64,000 bases of DNA, taken from Atherix ibis (Eukaryota > Arthropoda > Insecta > Diptera > Athericidae). Location of the stretch: positions 49,613,920 to 49,677,919 of the forward strand of contig OY282606.1 in NCBI GenBank assembly GCA_958298945.1, read 5' to 3'. Of the stretch, positions 1-12,502 are shown in pieces. The translations under genes were made by a program, and so were the position numbers. The notes under the pieces were generated by a model that saw only the letters and a list, made by a program, of their open reading frames with translations, was not told the origin of the DNA and ran no database searches. How positions within the stretch are numbered: position 1 is the first letter of the stretch; every line of letters starts with the position of its first letter.

Positions 1-562
1 TGTTTAACGAACTACTCAACAACAAAATTAACCTTAATTTTGATTAACATTTTTTTTAACCATCTATTCTGACCAAAGGAAAAGTGTTTTTTTTTGTTGG
101 AGTCTACTCTTGACGAGATTCACTGGCTTGTTGTATTGACGAATATACGCACTGCAGGGACATTGAACAGAAATTACAGGTGGCACATATATTTTGGCAG
201 GTACTGGTAAAACACAATCAAATTGACTTCACATATTTCGAAATTGTTGTACTTGTTCGATGATTAGAAACAACATGCAATAAAGAGAACAACAGTAAAT
301 TTGAACAGCATGGTGTCATTTTTGAAACGGTCTATCAGTACCCAATAGAGCCGTGTTGACCAGTACTGGACTGCTTTGATGAGGTTTCGAAGAATGGCTT
401 TATGCGGTTTTGAATGATTTTGCTCGATTCGGTACGGTCTGGCGCGCTTCAGTAATTAGCTTTAAGTTTAAGCATTCTTTTTAGTCTATTTTATTTTGTT
501 CTTTTACATAATGTACTTGTGGTTAATCCGAAGATGCGTTTGTCCAAATCGGTTGTCATCAA

Positions 563-687
563 GATTAGGATACCCCTAAGAATTTATTTACTAACTAAGC
601 TTATCTCAAAAATAAATTGTACAACTATTATGACAATTAATCGGGTTTAAAGCTTTAACCATAAAGGTACTCTTAGGGGTCCTAGTC
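563..687. repeat. Short inverted repeat, MITE-like
   Basis: The arm at 563-582 (GATTAGGATACCCCTAAGAA) is answered at 668-687 by its imperfect reverse complement (GACTAGGACCCCTAAGAGTA read on the minus strand). The arms are about 85 bp apart. Weaker complementarity continues outward (a TGTCA-type stretch on each side). This could be a miniature inverted-repeat element or a chance hairpin; no target duplication was established. Confidence 0.4.
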
Positions 688-2492
688 TGTCACTCAAAAT
701 TGTTTTGACGATTGTAGATATAGTAACATGTTCATAATGTAAATTTGATTTAAATTATAATCCACAGAGTATTCAAGATATATTAAAAAAAGTCAAATAC
801 CAAATTATAACAATTATCAGTTAGTCAGTCATATAGTTTATCCAATAAGTTAACTAAATCTAGTCGACTAAACAAGTAACCATTCAATGATTTTATTCGA
901 GTTTTGAAGTCAGTTTTAAAGGTGGACAGATAATTGTACGTTCATAGATGTTTGTGCAAACACTAATTCCAATTTTACCATACCCATAAGATACTAAGAA
1001 AGCTATAATCCAATACGAATGCGAAGTCGTTGTTGAAAATGCCATAAAAGACCGAAGATAACTAGGTCGAATCGAGCGGCATTTGTGGTAACCAAGCAAC
1101 AGACTACACACGAGTTGAGTATGATCGATGAATAGACTGACGGATAGATGGATGGATGGATGGGTTGTGTTACAGCTTTGGTAGCTTTAGTAAAGCTAAG
1201 AAAAATTTTGCCCTTGAATGCTATCACCGTATTATATATTTTTCATTTGATATTTGAATAATACAGTCGAGCTGATTCAATTGCAGGAAGTAACGTCATA
1301 AAAAGATGATTTACCAGAATATTTATGCTTTTGTAATCAAAAGTGATGATAACAAAATGAATTGCAATGGAAGACGGTGACAAAGATTGTAAATGAAGAA
1401 ATTCTCTAGACTGCTCAGCTTTGTTAGTTATTATAATTATGATCACCTCGGTAATATCCAAATCTCGTGCTTGTAGTTTTGATGAAAACCAATTAATTTG
1501 GTCAAAACTTGTCGGTGAAGTGTTGAGTGAGTCTTTTGATGCTATCAACTAAAAGTTCCTCTCAATCTATGGCGGAAATCCTCTTAAGACTTAGATATTG
1601 CATACGCACTGACACTAAGTATAGATCACCAAACTATTTAGTAACGAACAAATCTATAATTTACGATTATTAGTACATTAATGCTAATATCATTATATTC
1701 GATATTTGTCTTATGCACTTCGATTTGTATTCAAACGATTGTTACATTCATTGATTATGGATTTTCGGCTTGATGCAAATTAATAGCACTCGCGCAACAT
1801 TAAAAAGATATCAGAGAAAGCACAATGCTAACGGTGAATTTTATAATTCACAGACGAATACACCGAAAGAACAACCGTATCAACTTATTAGGACGGACAA
1901 TTACAATATTAAGATTGAAATTCTCAGGTGTGAATATAAGAGAACCGAAAAATCAACGTCAGTAATACTAAATAAAGTTTGTACCTTAAGTGAAAATACC
2001 CGTAAGATAAAAAATTATAAAAACTCGCTCAACTAACCGCGTTGATATGGCAACCGATACTCTGCAACTAAAGAAAAATTTCTTAACTTGGTACACAGAT
2101 GCCCATTCACCTGGTTAAGTCTATTTACCTGAGTCTACCTGGCTAAAATTTACCTGTTTCTGTTATTGTGCTGTAGTGTTAGTAGAAATAAAAGTTAACG
2201 TTGACGTTAAAATAGAAGTCAAAGCTAAAGTTGGAGGTGATATTTCAGAATGTAGATAATGTGATGTTAAGGTGGGTTTATAGTATGTGAAAGTGTAAAT
2301 TTGTTTAAACATTTCTTACGATTATTTAATGAAGAAAATTAATGTTTTTTTTTATAGTTTATATTAAGTATACAAAAAACAAGTGCATAAAAATTATATG
2401 ATAAAGAACGTTTTTCTGAGGGCAACAAATATTTTATTTTATAATTAAATTTTTTAGTTATAATTTTTTTATTAAATTAATTATATTTATCA

Positions 2493-2511
2493 ATATATAT
2501 ATATATATATA
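2493..2511. repeat. (AT)n microsatellite
   Basis: Nine uninterrupted AT dinucleotides inside an AT-rich tract. Confidence 0.9.
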
Positions 2512-5500
2512 ATTTTTTTTCTTTAAATTAATTAGATTTATCAAAAAAATTTTTTATTTAAGTTAAAAAATATACTAAATTAATATAATAATTTTAGTTT
2601 ATTTTAGAAATTTTATTGAATACCGACTTAAAGAAAGTATTTTAAAAAAAAAAAAACAAAAAAAGTTGCAGTAAATTGTTTTTTAAATTATAAAATAAAT
2701 GAAAGAAAATATTAATGTTTTTATAAAGTGAAATTTCTTTAAATAAACTCTTCTTTTATATAAGAATAAATAAACTTTTTTCTAATGTAAAAATAAAAAA
2801 AAATCTTATATTATGTGAGAACTTCTTTTAAAAAAAATGTTCTCTTTGATTGAATTGAGTTAAAGAAAATTAAAACTAAACTAAAAAATATTTTCTTTTA
2901 ATATTAACCAAAAAAAAAAAAGTTCAATGATAGTCTGTTAAAAGTTCAATGATAGTTAGAATTATTCATCAAAAGAAATGCTACTGATTCTATTGGTGGT
3001 GATCCTACGATTCAGTCTGAATAATCGCGTGTTTAAATCGAGTTTCTCGCTTAAGTCTTTCGTTATCCAACAAAAGGGCAGAATTTATGACAATACTTTC
3101 AAAGATGGTATTTGAGGGAGAAAAAAACTTTTTCACTACGGAATTTCCACAATTATTTAGTATATTCTATGTTATTTAATTTCCTTCGTTGTGAATATTA
3201 TCAGCATAACAATTTTATCACAAAAATGTGTTTTTTTTATACTGGCAATTTTGCTATTATTATTATTATAATTTCAATTTATCTACACAGTCAGTTACCT
3301 ATATTTGTACAAATAATATATTATATAATATAAAATAATAGTAAACTGGTTTTATACTATATTTACACTTAGTTAATAACAGTTGTCAATAGTATATATT
3401 ATATGTTAGCTACTGGTCGATTTACTTTGAAGAATGTAATGGCATTGAAATTTTATTCTTATTTAATATTTTTTATACTTTCTTGAAGAAGAAAAGTAAA
3501 TTTCAATTTTAATTGGATCTGATATGATAGAATGTAAATAGTTAAAAATTATAATGATTGTTTGTTATATAAATTTATTTAACAATTGTTTGCGTGGAGA
3601 ATTTTTTAGTATAGAATTTATAATATTATAAACATAATTGAATTTTAATCATTTATGAAACAAAATAATGATACAAAAATATTTAAGCTGGGATAGATTT
3701 GATGAAAGTGTATATCAAGTAGTAAAGAAAATTCAATTAACCATACAACTATGCAATCATTATAGAAGCACTTTCGCTCATTGTTTTTTGGAAAATATTC
3801 CATGAGATCAATTGTAACTGGAAGGTTTGAAATTTATACTCATTTTTCATGTACATGCGTGTGATTTATTATCCAATTAAAATGACATTAATGATTTTAT
3901 ATTTTTATAGTATTTTAATTATATTATGTGAATCCGTTATCATTTTTCAAAACAATGTCGGTAGGTGTATTAAATTTCTGAGCACGTGTTTTATATGAAC
4001 ATAAGAAGAAATTCAATCAATGTCATCAGGTGGTTTATTAAAAATATTCAGAAAATTATTGAATTTATTTTTAAAGAGTTATTATTACATATCAATATTA
4101 CGAACATGCACTTTTGTGGTTCAGGAACAATATTTTTTTATCACTATTCAAGGTTTTTTTTTTTGAAATATCTTAAAATGTTAATAATGATTTGTATAAT
4201 GTGATTTTGAAAACATTACTAATACCTGAAAATATTATATAATATTTTTTTGATTATACTTTTATGAGTAAATAATAGTTTTTGAATCATTTGTGGAATA
4301 TTAATAAGGATAATTGTCTTGATTTCGTGTATATTTATTATATGAATATTTGTTTATGAGAGAACTTGACATATTAAATTATTTTTAAATATATCCGAAG
4401 AAAATATATTTGAAAACTGAAAAAAGACTAAAATGGCGTATTATTGAAAGATATTTGTTTATATCTGTGGTATAATATGATATAACTTTTTTTTATAAAT
4501 ATTATTCTTTTTTATTATGAATATTTTCAGAACTAACAAAACTAAGTCTTAAATTAATAAACATGCTCTAAACAAGAAATAGGTTAAAATAATTTATACG
4601 ATCACTAAAAACTATTTATTAAAAAATATTTTAGGAAAAAAAATATATTTTGTGCAATATTGACTGTCATCTTCTCAAATATATCCAGATATAAATTATC
4701 AATCAAATGATTTTATATAGAAAATTACCTTTCTAATAGGATTTTCTTTATTTGGACCCATTAAATCTCTTTTAGTATTAACAATTTCCAATTTGTCTAA
4801 ATATGATTTAAATTCTATCTCGAAATAATGATCTGGAAAAAAGTTCAGAAGTCTCAATTGTTTAGCTAAGGTCTTTGTTATAAAATTTTTGTACCTTTTT
4901 TTTTAATTATAAATAACGTTCTTTTTACATTTGAATCAGGTGCTAAAAATGTTATTTACTCGATGCCTAAACTTTTATTATAAAAAACTTGGTACACAGT
5001 TTGGGTTTCTGTTTCAAAATTTGAGTTCAAAACCCAGTTAATGATATATTTTTCAAAGTACACTTTTCATAATATTTTACTTTGTCTTCTTTTTTCGAAA
5101 TTTATATAAACATATAATTTCAAATTTCTATCCTAAAAATATGATAATATAATATATAAAAAAATTTCTTAACTAATTATTAAGTATATTTTTAAAAAAA
5201 ATATTTTTCAGTGAAAGTATATTTTCTATCATCAAATTTCATTCAAATGTTTCAACATTATAATAAAACAAAAGTCTTTCATGAAGAGTATAAGATTTTC
5301 ATAATAGAACAAACAAAAAGATTAATTTTCCCACAGATTTTAAGACTAAAGTTTTACTCGTAATAAAACCAAAACGAAATTCGTTTTTATTTCAAGTCAA
5401 AATAATATATTTTATATACAATAAATATTGTATTATACACTATTCATGATAAGAAATTTAAAAATGAAATTACAAGGGCCAAGGTAAGTGTTAAATATTT

Positions 5501-6264
5501 ATTAAACGAAGTAAAATTTCATTAATTTTTAGGCAAATATTTTTGCCTTCAAAATTTGTTTGAATTTCCATCGAAAGTTTAAGGAAATTGTTTAAGATAA
5601 AATTTGTTGAACTAAATCTTTCGTTTAGAAATAAATGATGGACAGTGAAAAATTAATAGTTTTGTACATACACGTAGCATATTATTAAGAGAATCCAATG
5701 AAAAATGCAATTAAGGTCATACCGAAATATTTCTATAAATAAACGTTAAAAAGACTTTCACACAGAATAGAGGTTAGGCATAGACAGTTTTGTTAGAATA
5801 CTCCCAGTCGGAAGTGTAATGGTCAATTTGTGAACGAAGACAACATATAAATATGATCTGTCATTTATTCTTTCTTTCCTTGAAAAGTACTTCTTTAATT
5901 CTGAATGACTTTTCATAGTTTTGAGTACATCAACTGAAAGTGAAAATATCTGATTATTGGTCAGGTGAATGTATATAACTGTAAGTAGGTCTTAAGGTAA
6001 TTACGAAAAAATTGCCAGAAGGTATTTGCGAGAAAGTTTGATTTAAAAAATAAATTAATTGTATTTAAACTAATTATTGGTTGATATGATTTTGTTTAAA
6101 ATAATTTATTCATCAATAGTTTTGTATAAAATATTGATACTATTTTTATTCTGTTTATGTATAATTTTAGGAAGAGCCTGGTTGAAATAGGAAAAGAGCC
6201 TTATTGGAATAAGCTGTTCGAATTTTCACTTTTAAGTAAATAAAATAAATAAGGGAGGAAGAAA

Positions 6265-6530
6265 GATACTTAATCCGTATAGATGAGGACGATTTTGGTC
6301 GAAAACTCTACAGTGGCTACATTAATGTTACCACAAAATGAGTTAGGCTCTATCTTTGGTTAATCGACAGCGTTAGCTAGAACGCCAAAAAACATGCTAA
6401 GAGTGTGGAATTGAGAGACCGCGGCGCGAACATGGGACGTCTGGTGTTCTATGATTCAGCAGGTCCAGACCAGACACCCGGTTGTCGCGCAGTTGATGAT
6501 CATGATGATGAAGAAAGCCTTAGAAGAAAA
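6265..6530 (+). mobile_element. RTE-like LINE L-A, 3' end fragment
   Basis: Conceptual translation across frames gives YLIRIDEDDFGRKL, then LIDSVS followed after a stop by NAK, and then a TAARTWD-like stretch. This is the C-terminal tail of reverse transcriptase ORFs in RTE-like LINEs (an R-M-D-E-D block, then D-S-V-S-x-N-A-K, then W-x-T-A-A). The same D-S-V-S-Q-N-A-K block is readable at 11785-12110 on the minus strand. The fragment ends in a TGATGATCATGATGATGA stretch, typical of the simple tandem tails of this LINE group. It has several stops and is 5' truncated, so it is dead. Clade assignment is by resemblance only. Confidence 0.6.
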
Positions 6531-6798
6531 ATATCTTCATTATTGAATTATATTGTAAAACAATATTTAGTGCAGTTTTGAGTTCGAATCAAGTTAGAGA
6601 AATTTTTAGTTATCATAAAATAGCCTTAAAAATATTGTTTGAAGTATAGAATAAGAAATTAAAGCATAGCATAAGTCTAGAGTAATATTTCAAGGAAATT
6701 TCAGTAAAAAAATAGTACTGAGGAAATAATAGTAGACGAAAAAACCACAGTTAACCAATTTTCTATATTTTAATTTAATTTTTTTTATACCTTATGAC

Positions 6799-6894
6799 GA
6801 TATCAAAGTCTTTATACATTGCAATATCTATTGTATAATTGAATGTAAGCTCAATTCAATTATAGACATTGCAATGCATAATGTCTTTGGTATC
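6799..6894. repeat. 96-nt near-perfect hairpin
   Basis: The left arm from 6799 and the right arm ending at 6894 are reverse complements over roughly 40 bp. The best block is CATTGCAAT with TCTAT and AATTGAAT further in, and CAAAG near the base. There are about five mismatches or wobbles and one 3-5 nt bulge, with a loop around GTAAGCTC. Size and shape fit either a tiny palindromic MITE remnant or a precursor-microRNA-like hairpin; sequence alone does not decide. Confidence 0.6.
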
Positions 6895-7097
6895 CCAGTT
6901 ATATTTTAATTATAGCCAATGTCTCAAAATAAATTTCCAAAAAAAGCTTTAGTCTACAAAGCATATATTTTTAACAGTTTTCTTAGAATATCCTATATAT
7001 CTTCCATTGAGGAAAATGATCCTAAAGTCTAATTAGGTCATTTAATTACCCTCATAATATAGACACATTAGTCTGCTTTCTTTATTAGGTAAAGTTA

Positions 7098-7450
7098 AAT
7101 AAAGGAAACTACTATCCAGCAGTGTCCAGGCATTTTCCAAGCTTTCGATCATGTATGGCATCCTAGATTGCTGTAGGAGCTGTAGCGATTATTACCTTCC
7201 GATTATTTCCATATTATCAAATGCGGTTTCTCAGACCAATGTTTTCAGGTTGTAGAAAATATAGAGCATTATGATATTTACCCTATTACCGCCGGTATCC
7301 CTCAGGTTAGTATACTAGGTCCAATCGTATATATATTTATATCCAGAATATTTTTGACAATAAAATAAAAAGTAGATTATTATTTTTACAATACGAAACT
7401 TAAATCGATATGAGCATATGGACGCAAACTTTGCGGTTCGAATAAGCATT
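7098..7450 (+). mobile_element. Jockey-like LINE reverse transcriptase fragment
   Basis: The translation reads QAFDHVWHPRLL, stop, then SDYFHIIK, CFQVVENIEHYDIYPITAGI and PQVSILGPIVYIF. This corresponds to the reverse transcriptase segment from F-D-x-V-W-H-P to the A-G-V-P-Q-G-S-I-L-G-P block, and it aligns with the J2 copy at 56880-58046. After a deletion it resumes near 7400 with a degraded L-K-P-I-W-T-Y-G-L-E-L-W-G-S block. At least two stops and the missing catalytic Y-A-D-D segment show an inactive fragment. It is more diverged than the two J2 copies, so it is older. Confidence 0.75.
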
Positions 7451-7609
7451 TCAATTGTTTAGTTTAGAGTTTGCCATTTTACATTATAGATTATTTATTT
7501 TATATGGTGATTTTTCGAATCAATTTTTTAAGCGACGAGGATCATTTCTCGCTCACAGAATACGCAAATAAGTAAAATTACCATATAAAAGGCTCTGAGA
7601 AACCACAAT

Positions 7610-8075
7610 TAACTATAAAAATCCATTATGTATGCAAAAAGTGACTATCTGGTGTGCACTTTGGTCTGAAGGTATCATTGACCCGTATTTCTTTAAAAAT
7701 AAAGAAGGACAGATCATTACCATCAACTCGAATTCCTATAATACCGATTTTCTTTGGCCTAAAGTTAAAGATTTTAATCTGGACAATATGTGACTTTTTA
7801 AAAACATAACGTCACAAAATTTTCAATTGGCTTCAATGATCGTGCGATTTGACACTACTGGACTTTTTATTGTATGACTATGGAAGCTCGTATTTACGGA
7901 AATAATATTTAAACTTTAGTTAAACTTAAGAGCATTTAAAAAATAACATCTGTCATGTTATGACCGAATTACAGCTCGAAATATACAAAAAAGTCATCAG
8001 CAATTATCTCAAAAGGATCGAGTCCTGCAAAAAGTTTTGCGGCGATCATTTATTTGAATACCTCTATTCTAAACG
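7610..8075 (+). mobile_element. Mariner-superfamily transposase fragment, DD41D-like
   Basis: Pieces of a transposase C-terminal half can be read in order: VTIWCALWSEGIIDPYFFKN, then a T-D-F-L-W-P block, then N-W-L-Q-stop-S-C-D-L-T-L-L-D-F, and finally YLKRIESCKKF. In the family I have in mind the segment is V-T-V-W-C-G-x-W-A-G-G-I-I-G-P-Y-F-F, and the late R-S-C-D-L-T-P-L-D-F-F block carries the third catalytic Asp 41 residues after the second, as in rosa-type mariners. The middle segment with the second Asp is badly broken here. Four further relics occur at 47745-47880, 52160-52560, 58740-59070 and 62440-62705. Confidence 0.65.
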
Positions 8076-11000
8076 AAGTTGGCTATATTTGATCTAATAA
8101 TTGATATTTTATCTAATATCGAAGATTGTTGTCTGTTTTAATTTTAAACCTGATAATCTTAAAGCGCAGCAACACTTATTGGCATGTACTACCTTTATTA
8201 ACTAACTCGTTTCAATATCCTTTAGATCCAAACAAAAAACAAATTATGAAAAAAACTAAAAATCTAATAATTTTTTTATACATATTAATTGACAAAATAT
8301 TTACTATAATTCAGAAATTGGGTATAAAATTAATAAGAAAATCTATAAAAAAATTATTTAAAAAAATATTTTATCGATTGAGTTCAATTTTGAGATATTG
8401 TAGAAGATATTTTCACACAAAAAGTGTATGCGAACACCTGCTGAAGAGTAAAAGCGCGATAGGCTAAAGGTTGCGAAATCTCGTGATCGCTGCGCATTAT
8501 TTTAATGGATTCGTAGAATGCGAAGTGTATGTATCTACACGTATATAAAGATTTTATTTTATCTAATCATAGAGTTGTAGTAATCATAATTTTTTCCCGA
8601 TTAATGCGCAACGCTATACGGAAATTAATCTCAGATAAATCAATGCGGCAATTGGTATGGATTGTGGTAAAATTTTTGCTTCTAGTAGAGCCCTATCTCC
8701 ACACTGGTTGGCTGGTTGAACAGAAAACGGCTTAGATTGTAGTGTGGCGTTACTTTCCAGCTTCGAACTTCTTTGGTCTCAAATTGAGGTTAGTTGAAGC
8801 AATAAATTCACTTACGATTTACAGTTAGAATTTTATTATTGGACTGAAAGGAATAAAAAACGAACGCTTTTTATCTGAATGGTGCTTGAATCCAGATGCA
8901 AATACAAGACAAGCTTTACGTAGACCATCAAGTCTCTGTGCGGCTTCTCCAGTTCCACAAACATTTTATGAACATAGAAAAAAACTGCTATAGAGTCACA
9001 TCAGATAGACGAGATCATATTACCGCAATTAATCTGAGAAGGATTTGGAAATTATACAGAATTTGATAGGTGCAACTTATGTGTAGTTCCTTGAATAAGC
9101 CCATTAGAACGAAAGTTGTATTTATAGTTGATTCCAGAAGCTCGATTAAGCAAAGTCAAATATTATCTAAGTAAAACTTTTTATTGTATTGTAAAAATTA
9201 TATTTTAGTTAAGAACAAGTTAATTGCACTTGAACTTAATTTTTGTAAAAAAATCTAAAAAAAAGTGAGTGCAAATAAATTTAGTATTTATGAAAAAATA
9301 AAAATTTAAAGGCCAATTTTTTTGAATAAATTCATTGGTGAAAACAAAGAGAAAATAAATATATTTTAAAGCCATTATAAACTCGAATAAACTAGAATTT
9401 GTTATGATTCCATAATAAATTAACATCTTACATTTGTAGTAATTTAATTATTTTTTAATAACATTAAGTATATTTATTCACATTTTTGGAAGTTGCATTT
9501 TTATTTTTTAAATATAACTTAGAATTAAAACTATATAAAATATTATTGAAATTAGATCTCGTTTAAAGTGATTAGAAAAATGGTTTGAGAATAAATAGAA
9601 AAATTCTTTTAAAAAGCTGAAAAAGTGGAAATATGACTTATGTAGTATCGCTGACATATAATCATGAAGTAGCCCCCCACAAGATATTGACGTTACCCTC
9701 ACCTAACTTAGGTGCACCTAATTGACTCTTTACATAATAGTATACAAAGGTACATACACATACAATGCAAGAGCTTTAAGGGTTTCTCCTAACTGCTGGC
9801 TATTGAATCCATTCGCATGCAGGGATAAATAAATCTCTGTTTTGACCCCAGGCTCATAAGAGTCAAGGTCATTGACTTTTCATGGAATTTTATGAAGAGT
9901 CAAATCCAAGGCATTAAATACTAGGTGTATAATATCCAAAATTTAATTAATAAAAATTATCAACTGGAATAAATGCAGGCTCAAAACTGAATAAAACAAA
10001 TTAATTTAGAATCGTATTTACTTGAAGTCTAAATAATTAGTCCAATGAATTGAATCTGAATCCCACTCACAATCAACTGAATAAAATGAAGGTGTCCGTC
10101 ATAAACCTTTATTGTATTTTAAATTTTTTTTATTAATTGTACATTGAAATCACCGACCAGTATAGGATTAATGCTCAGATAACCAGTTCCCTATTGAAAT
10201 GGTCGTGGTTTTGTGTAATTCCACTTTCATGGCTGACACGATATGTACCACGAATCCTATACGGCGCTTCTTCGTATGTTCAATCAAGTTTCTTGGCAAT
10301 GCGGTACACACAACTGCTGTTAACGCTCTTTTTGGTCATGTCCGCAAGACTTCCCGACACATTTGGGTGTAAGTACGGTTTGGACACCTATTGAAAGTGG
10401 GTCAGGTGTTTGTTTCTGTAAAGTTGATCAAAACGTTCAATTCGAATGAAAGGTGATTACTATGGAAAATTGCGTACACTGGTCATTTATTATATGGAAT
10501 TTTGAAGAAAAAAATAAAATATAAAAAAAAACACATATTTTGTTGTGATTCGAAATGGGCTCGTCTATTCTGTTTTGCTATTATTTCGTTTTATTTCTAA
10601 CGCATTTTAGAAAATAAAAACAAAAATTACAGTACGCAAAATGTTAAAGAATAAATCTTTTTGCTGATATTAAATTCAGAACCAAACTGCGATTAAATAG
10701 CATGTAGTGAATAGAATATTTGTAACGTGTAAATTGTTAAGTAAATTCCAATTGTATACCGATCATAATTCTTAAATGCAAATAATTTAGCGTGTAATTT
10801 CTGATCTACATTTATCGGTTGAGCTGGACTAGAGACTCACCTGCCACTATTCTATCCTATTCCAACCAATTCCATCTCATCGATTTGTACTCTCATAAAT
10901 AAATAACAGAAAATTCACGCAACATTTGCATGAAAATTTATGGAGCGAATTATTCCGCAATTATTTATAAATGTAATTTTGAATATGATTTATTTTGTCG

Positions 11001-11784
11001 AATAAACAATTTATGTTATTAAATTGAGAATAAAAACTTTAAAAGTACATCTGTTGATCAAGAAATTTGATTGCGAATCGAAAATCGGAGAATTTTTATC
11101 GTACATAATTGTAGCAGTCATTAACAGGATTTATTGCTCATATTAGAATTACTTAAATACTTTTTTTATTAAAGTTAAAAAATAAAAAAAAATAGTATAA
11201 TTTCAGTTTAAATTTGGATTTCCATTGGTTAATATATATGATATTTCAGAAATTTTTAATAGCCTATTTTTCATATGATATTAAAATTTAGGACAATACG
11301 ATATCTAAGTGGTTATTGGATTGAATTATTTTCTCAATATGACATTTTTCTATAGTAAATAATAACTATAATTAATATTAATTAGTCAAAAATAAAAAAA
11401 AACCGACTATCAGAGTGCTTTCATATTGTATTTTGATTAATCTTTACTATGAAAATTGTTCAGTTTATTATCTTTTCCAAACAGACCCATAAGTACAATT
11501 ATTTTTAAATAACAACATTTTTTTTTTCAAATGGTATGCAACAAATAACTTTTTTTAACTATTAGAAAAATATGCGTTAAAAATGTGTAAGAATAGATAT
11601 GAATAACAATTGATTATATAAACATGAATATGTAGAGAATGAGGTAAAATATGTTGTCTTGTGGAACAACAGTAAATATCGGAGAGATATTCAAAAGTTC
11701 GTTGGAATAAACTCTAATTCAATAAAATAATTTTATAAGATATTTGTTTTGGTCATATAAGTAACTTCAAAATGTTTTTATCTT
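8076..11784. other. No recognisable gene
   Basis: The open frame at 8126-8467 is lysine/isoleucine rich, begins at a non-ATG codon and looks like open AT-rich sequence. The segment 10100-10430 is less AT-rich and looks like worn protein-coding or TE sequence on the minus strand (a run with K-C-V-G-K-S-C-G-H can be read), but I cannot place it in a family. The rest shows nothing. Confidence 0.5.
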
Positions 11785-12250
11785 TGTACCGCGGTCTTCC
11801 AGTTCGAAACTCCCAGCATGTTTTTGGCGTTCTGGCTAACGCTGTCGCTCCTCCGAAGCCAGGGACTATCCCGTCTTCTGGGACCATAAATGGAGCCAAT
11901 ATGGGCTATCTGGATAGGATTTTTCTTATCCATACGGAATAAGTATCCAGCCCACCGTAGCCAATTGGGCTTAATTTAATCCACAAGCGGCTGGTCACAG
12001 TAACACTTCAGGATCGTGTCATTAAATAGGCTCTGAAATCTTCCTCATGTAGGAAGCCAAAAATTTGTCGAAGGATCATCTTCTCGAATGCGGACAAGAC
12101 TTCGAAATGGTTTCCAAAGAATGCATGAGAACTGTCAAGTTTTTTTGAGCGATTTAATCCACACACTTACAGGTCGCCAAATGGTCTCATGGTCGTGGCC
12201 CTCCATTTTGACCCCTGCCTTATGTCCTTGGAGGCTTACATACAAACAAA
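11785..12250 (-). mobile_element. RTE-like LINE L-A, 3' coding end
   Basis: Read on the minus strand, the translation gives AFEKMILRQIFGFLHEEDFR, then a frame change to WLRWAGYLFRMDKKNP, RRRDSPWLRRSDSVSQNAKN and MLGVSNWKTAVQR. This order (F-E-R-K-I-L-R-x-I-F-G, then L-R-W-A-G-H-x-x-R-M, then D-S-V-x-x-N-A-K-x-x-L-G-V-x-N-W) is the C-terminal domain of RTE-like reverse transcriptases. It has the same strand as the L-A body at 15044-16180; the two are probably one element split by the J1 and mariner sequences at 12260-15043. Frameshifts make it non-functional. Confidence 0.7.
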
Positions 12251-12502
12251 TAAATAAACAAGATTTACACCCTTCTGTCTCTCTAAGAGAGACGGTTAGA
12301 GCGTCAGATGTTAGAGACGTTGATTCTCTGTTGTATTGTGGAAGTAATAGAACATATAATCTGAGTGTTAAATAATTTTCAATAACAATATTGACTTTTG
12401 CTTAAATTACTTGTAGTGAATTTTGTATACGTAAATTAGTGACATACAAAATAAAACAAAATAAAAAAAAGTGTTAAGAAATTGTTTACCATTGATTCGA
12501 AG

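Larger units (their letters stand above)
1..6264. other. AT-rich noncoding DNA, no gene seen
   Basis: I see no coding region that can be defended. The open frames here are short, lack family resemblance and lie in A/T-biased sequence. The part from about 1 to 1800 is less AT-biased and could hold unique regulatory DNA; the part from 2300 to 5700 is dominated by A and T runs. The contents I can point to are an inverted repeat at 563-687 and a TA microsatellite at 2493-2511. Confidence 0.6.

Noticed and set aside
6580..6605. GAGTTCGAATC word resembling a tRNA T-arm
   Set aside because: No matching acceptor stem, anticodon arm or D-arm around it.
8126..8467. 113-codon plus frame rich in Lys and Ile
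   Set aside because: No ATG at its start, composition follows local AT bias, no motif.
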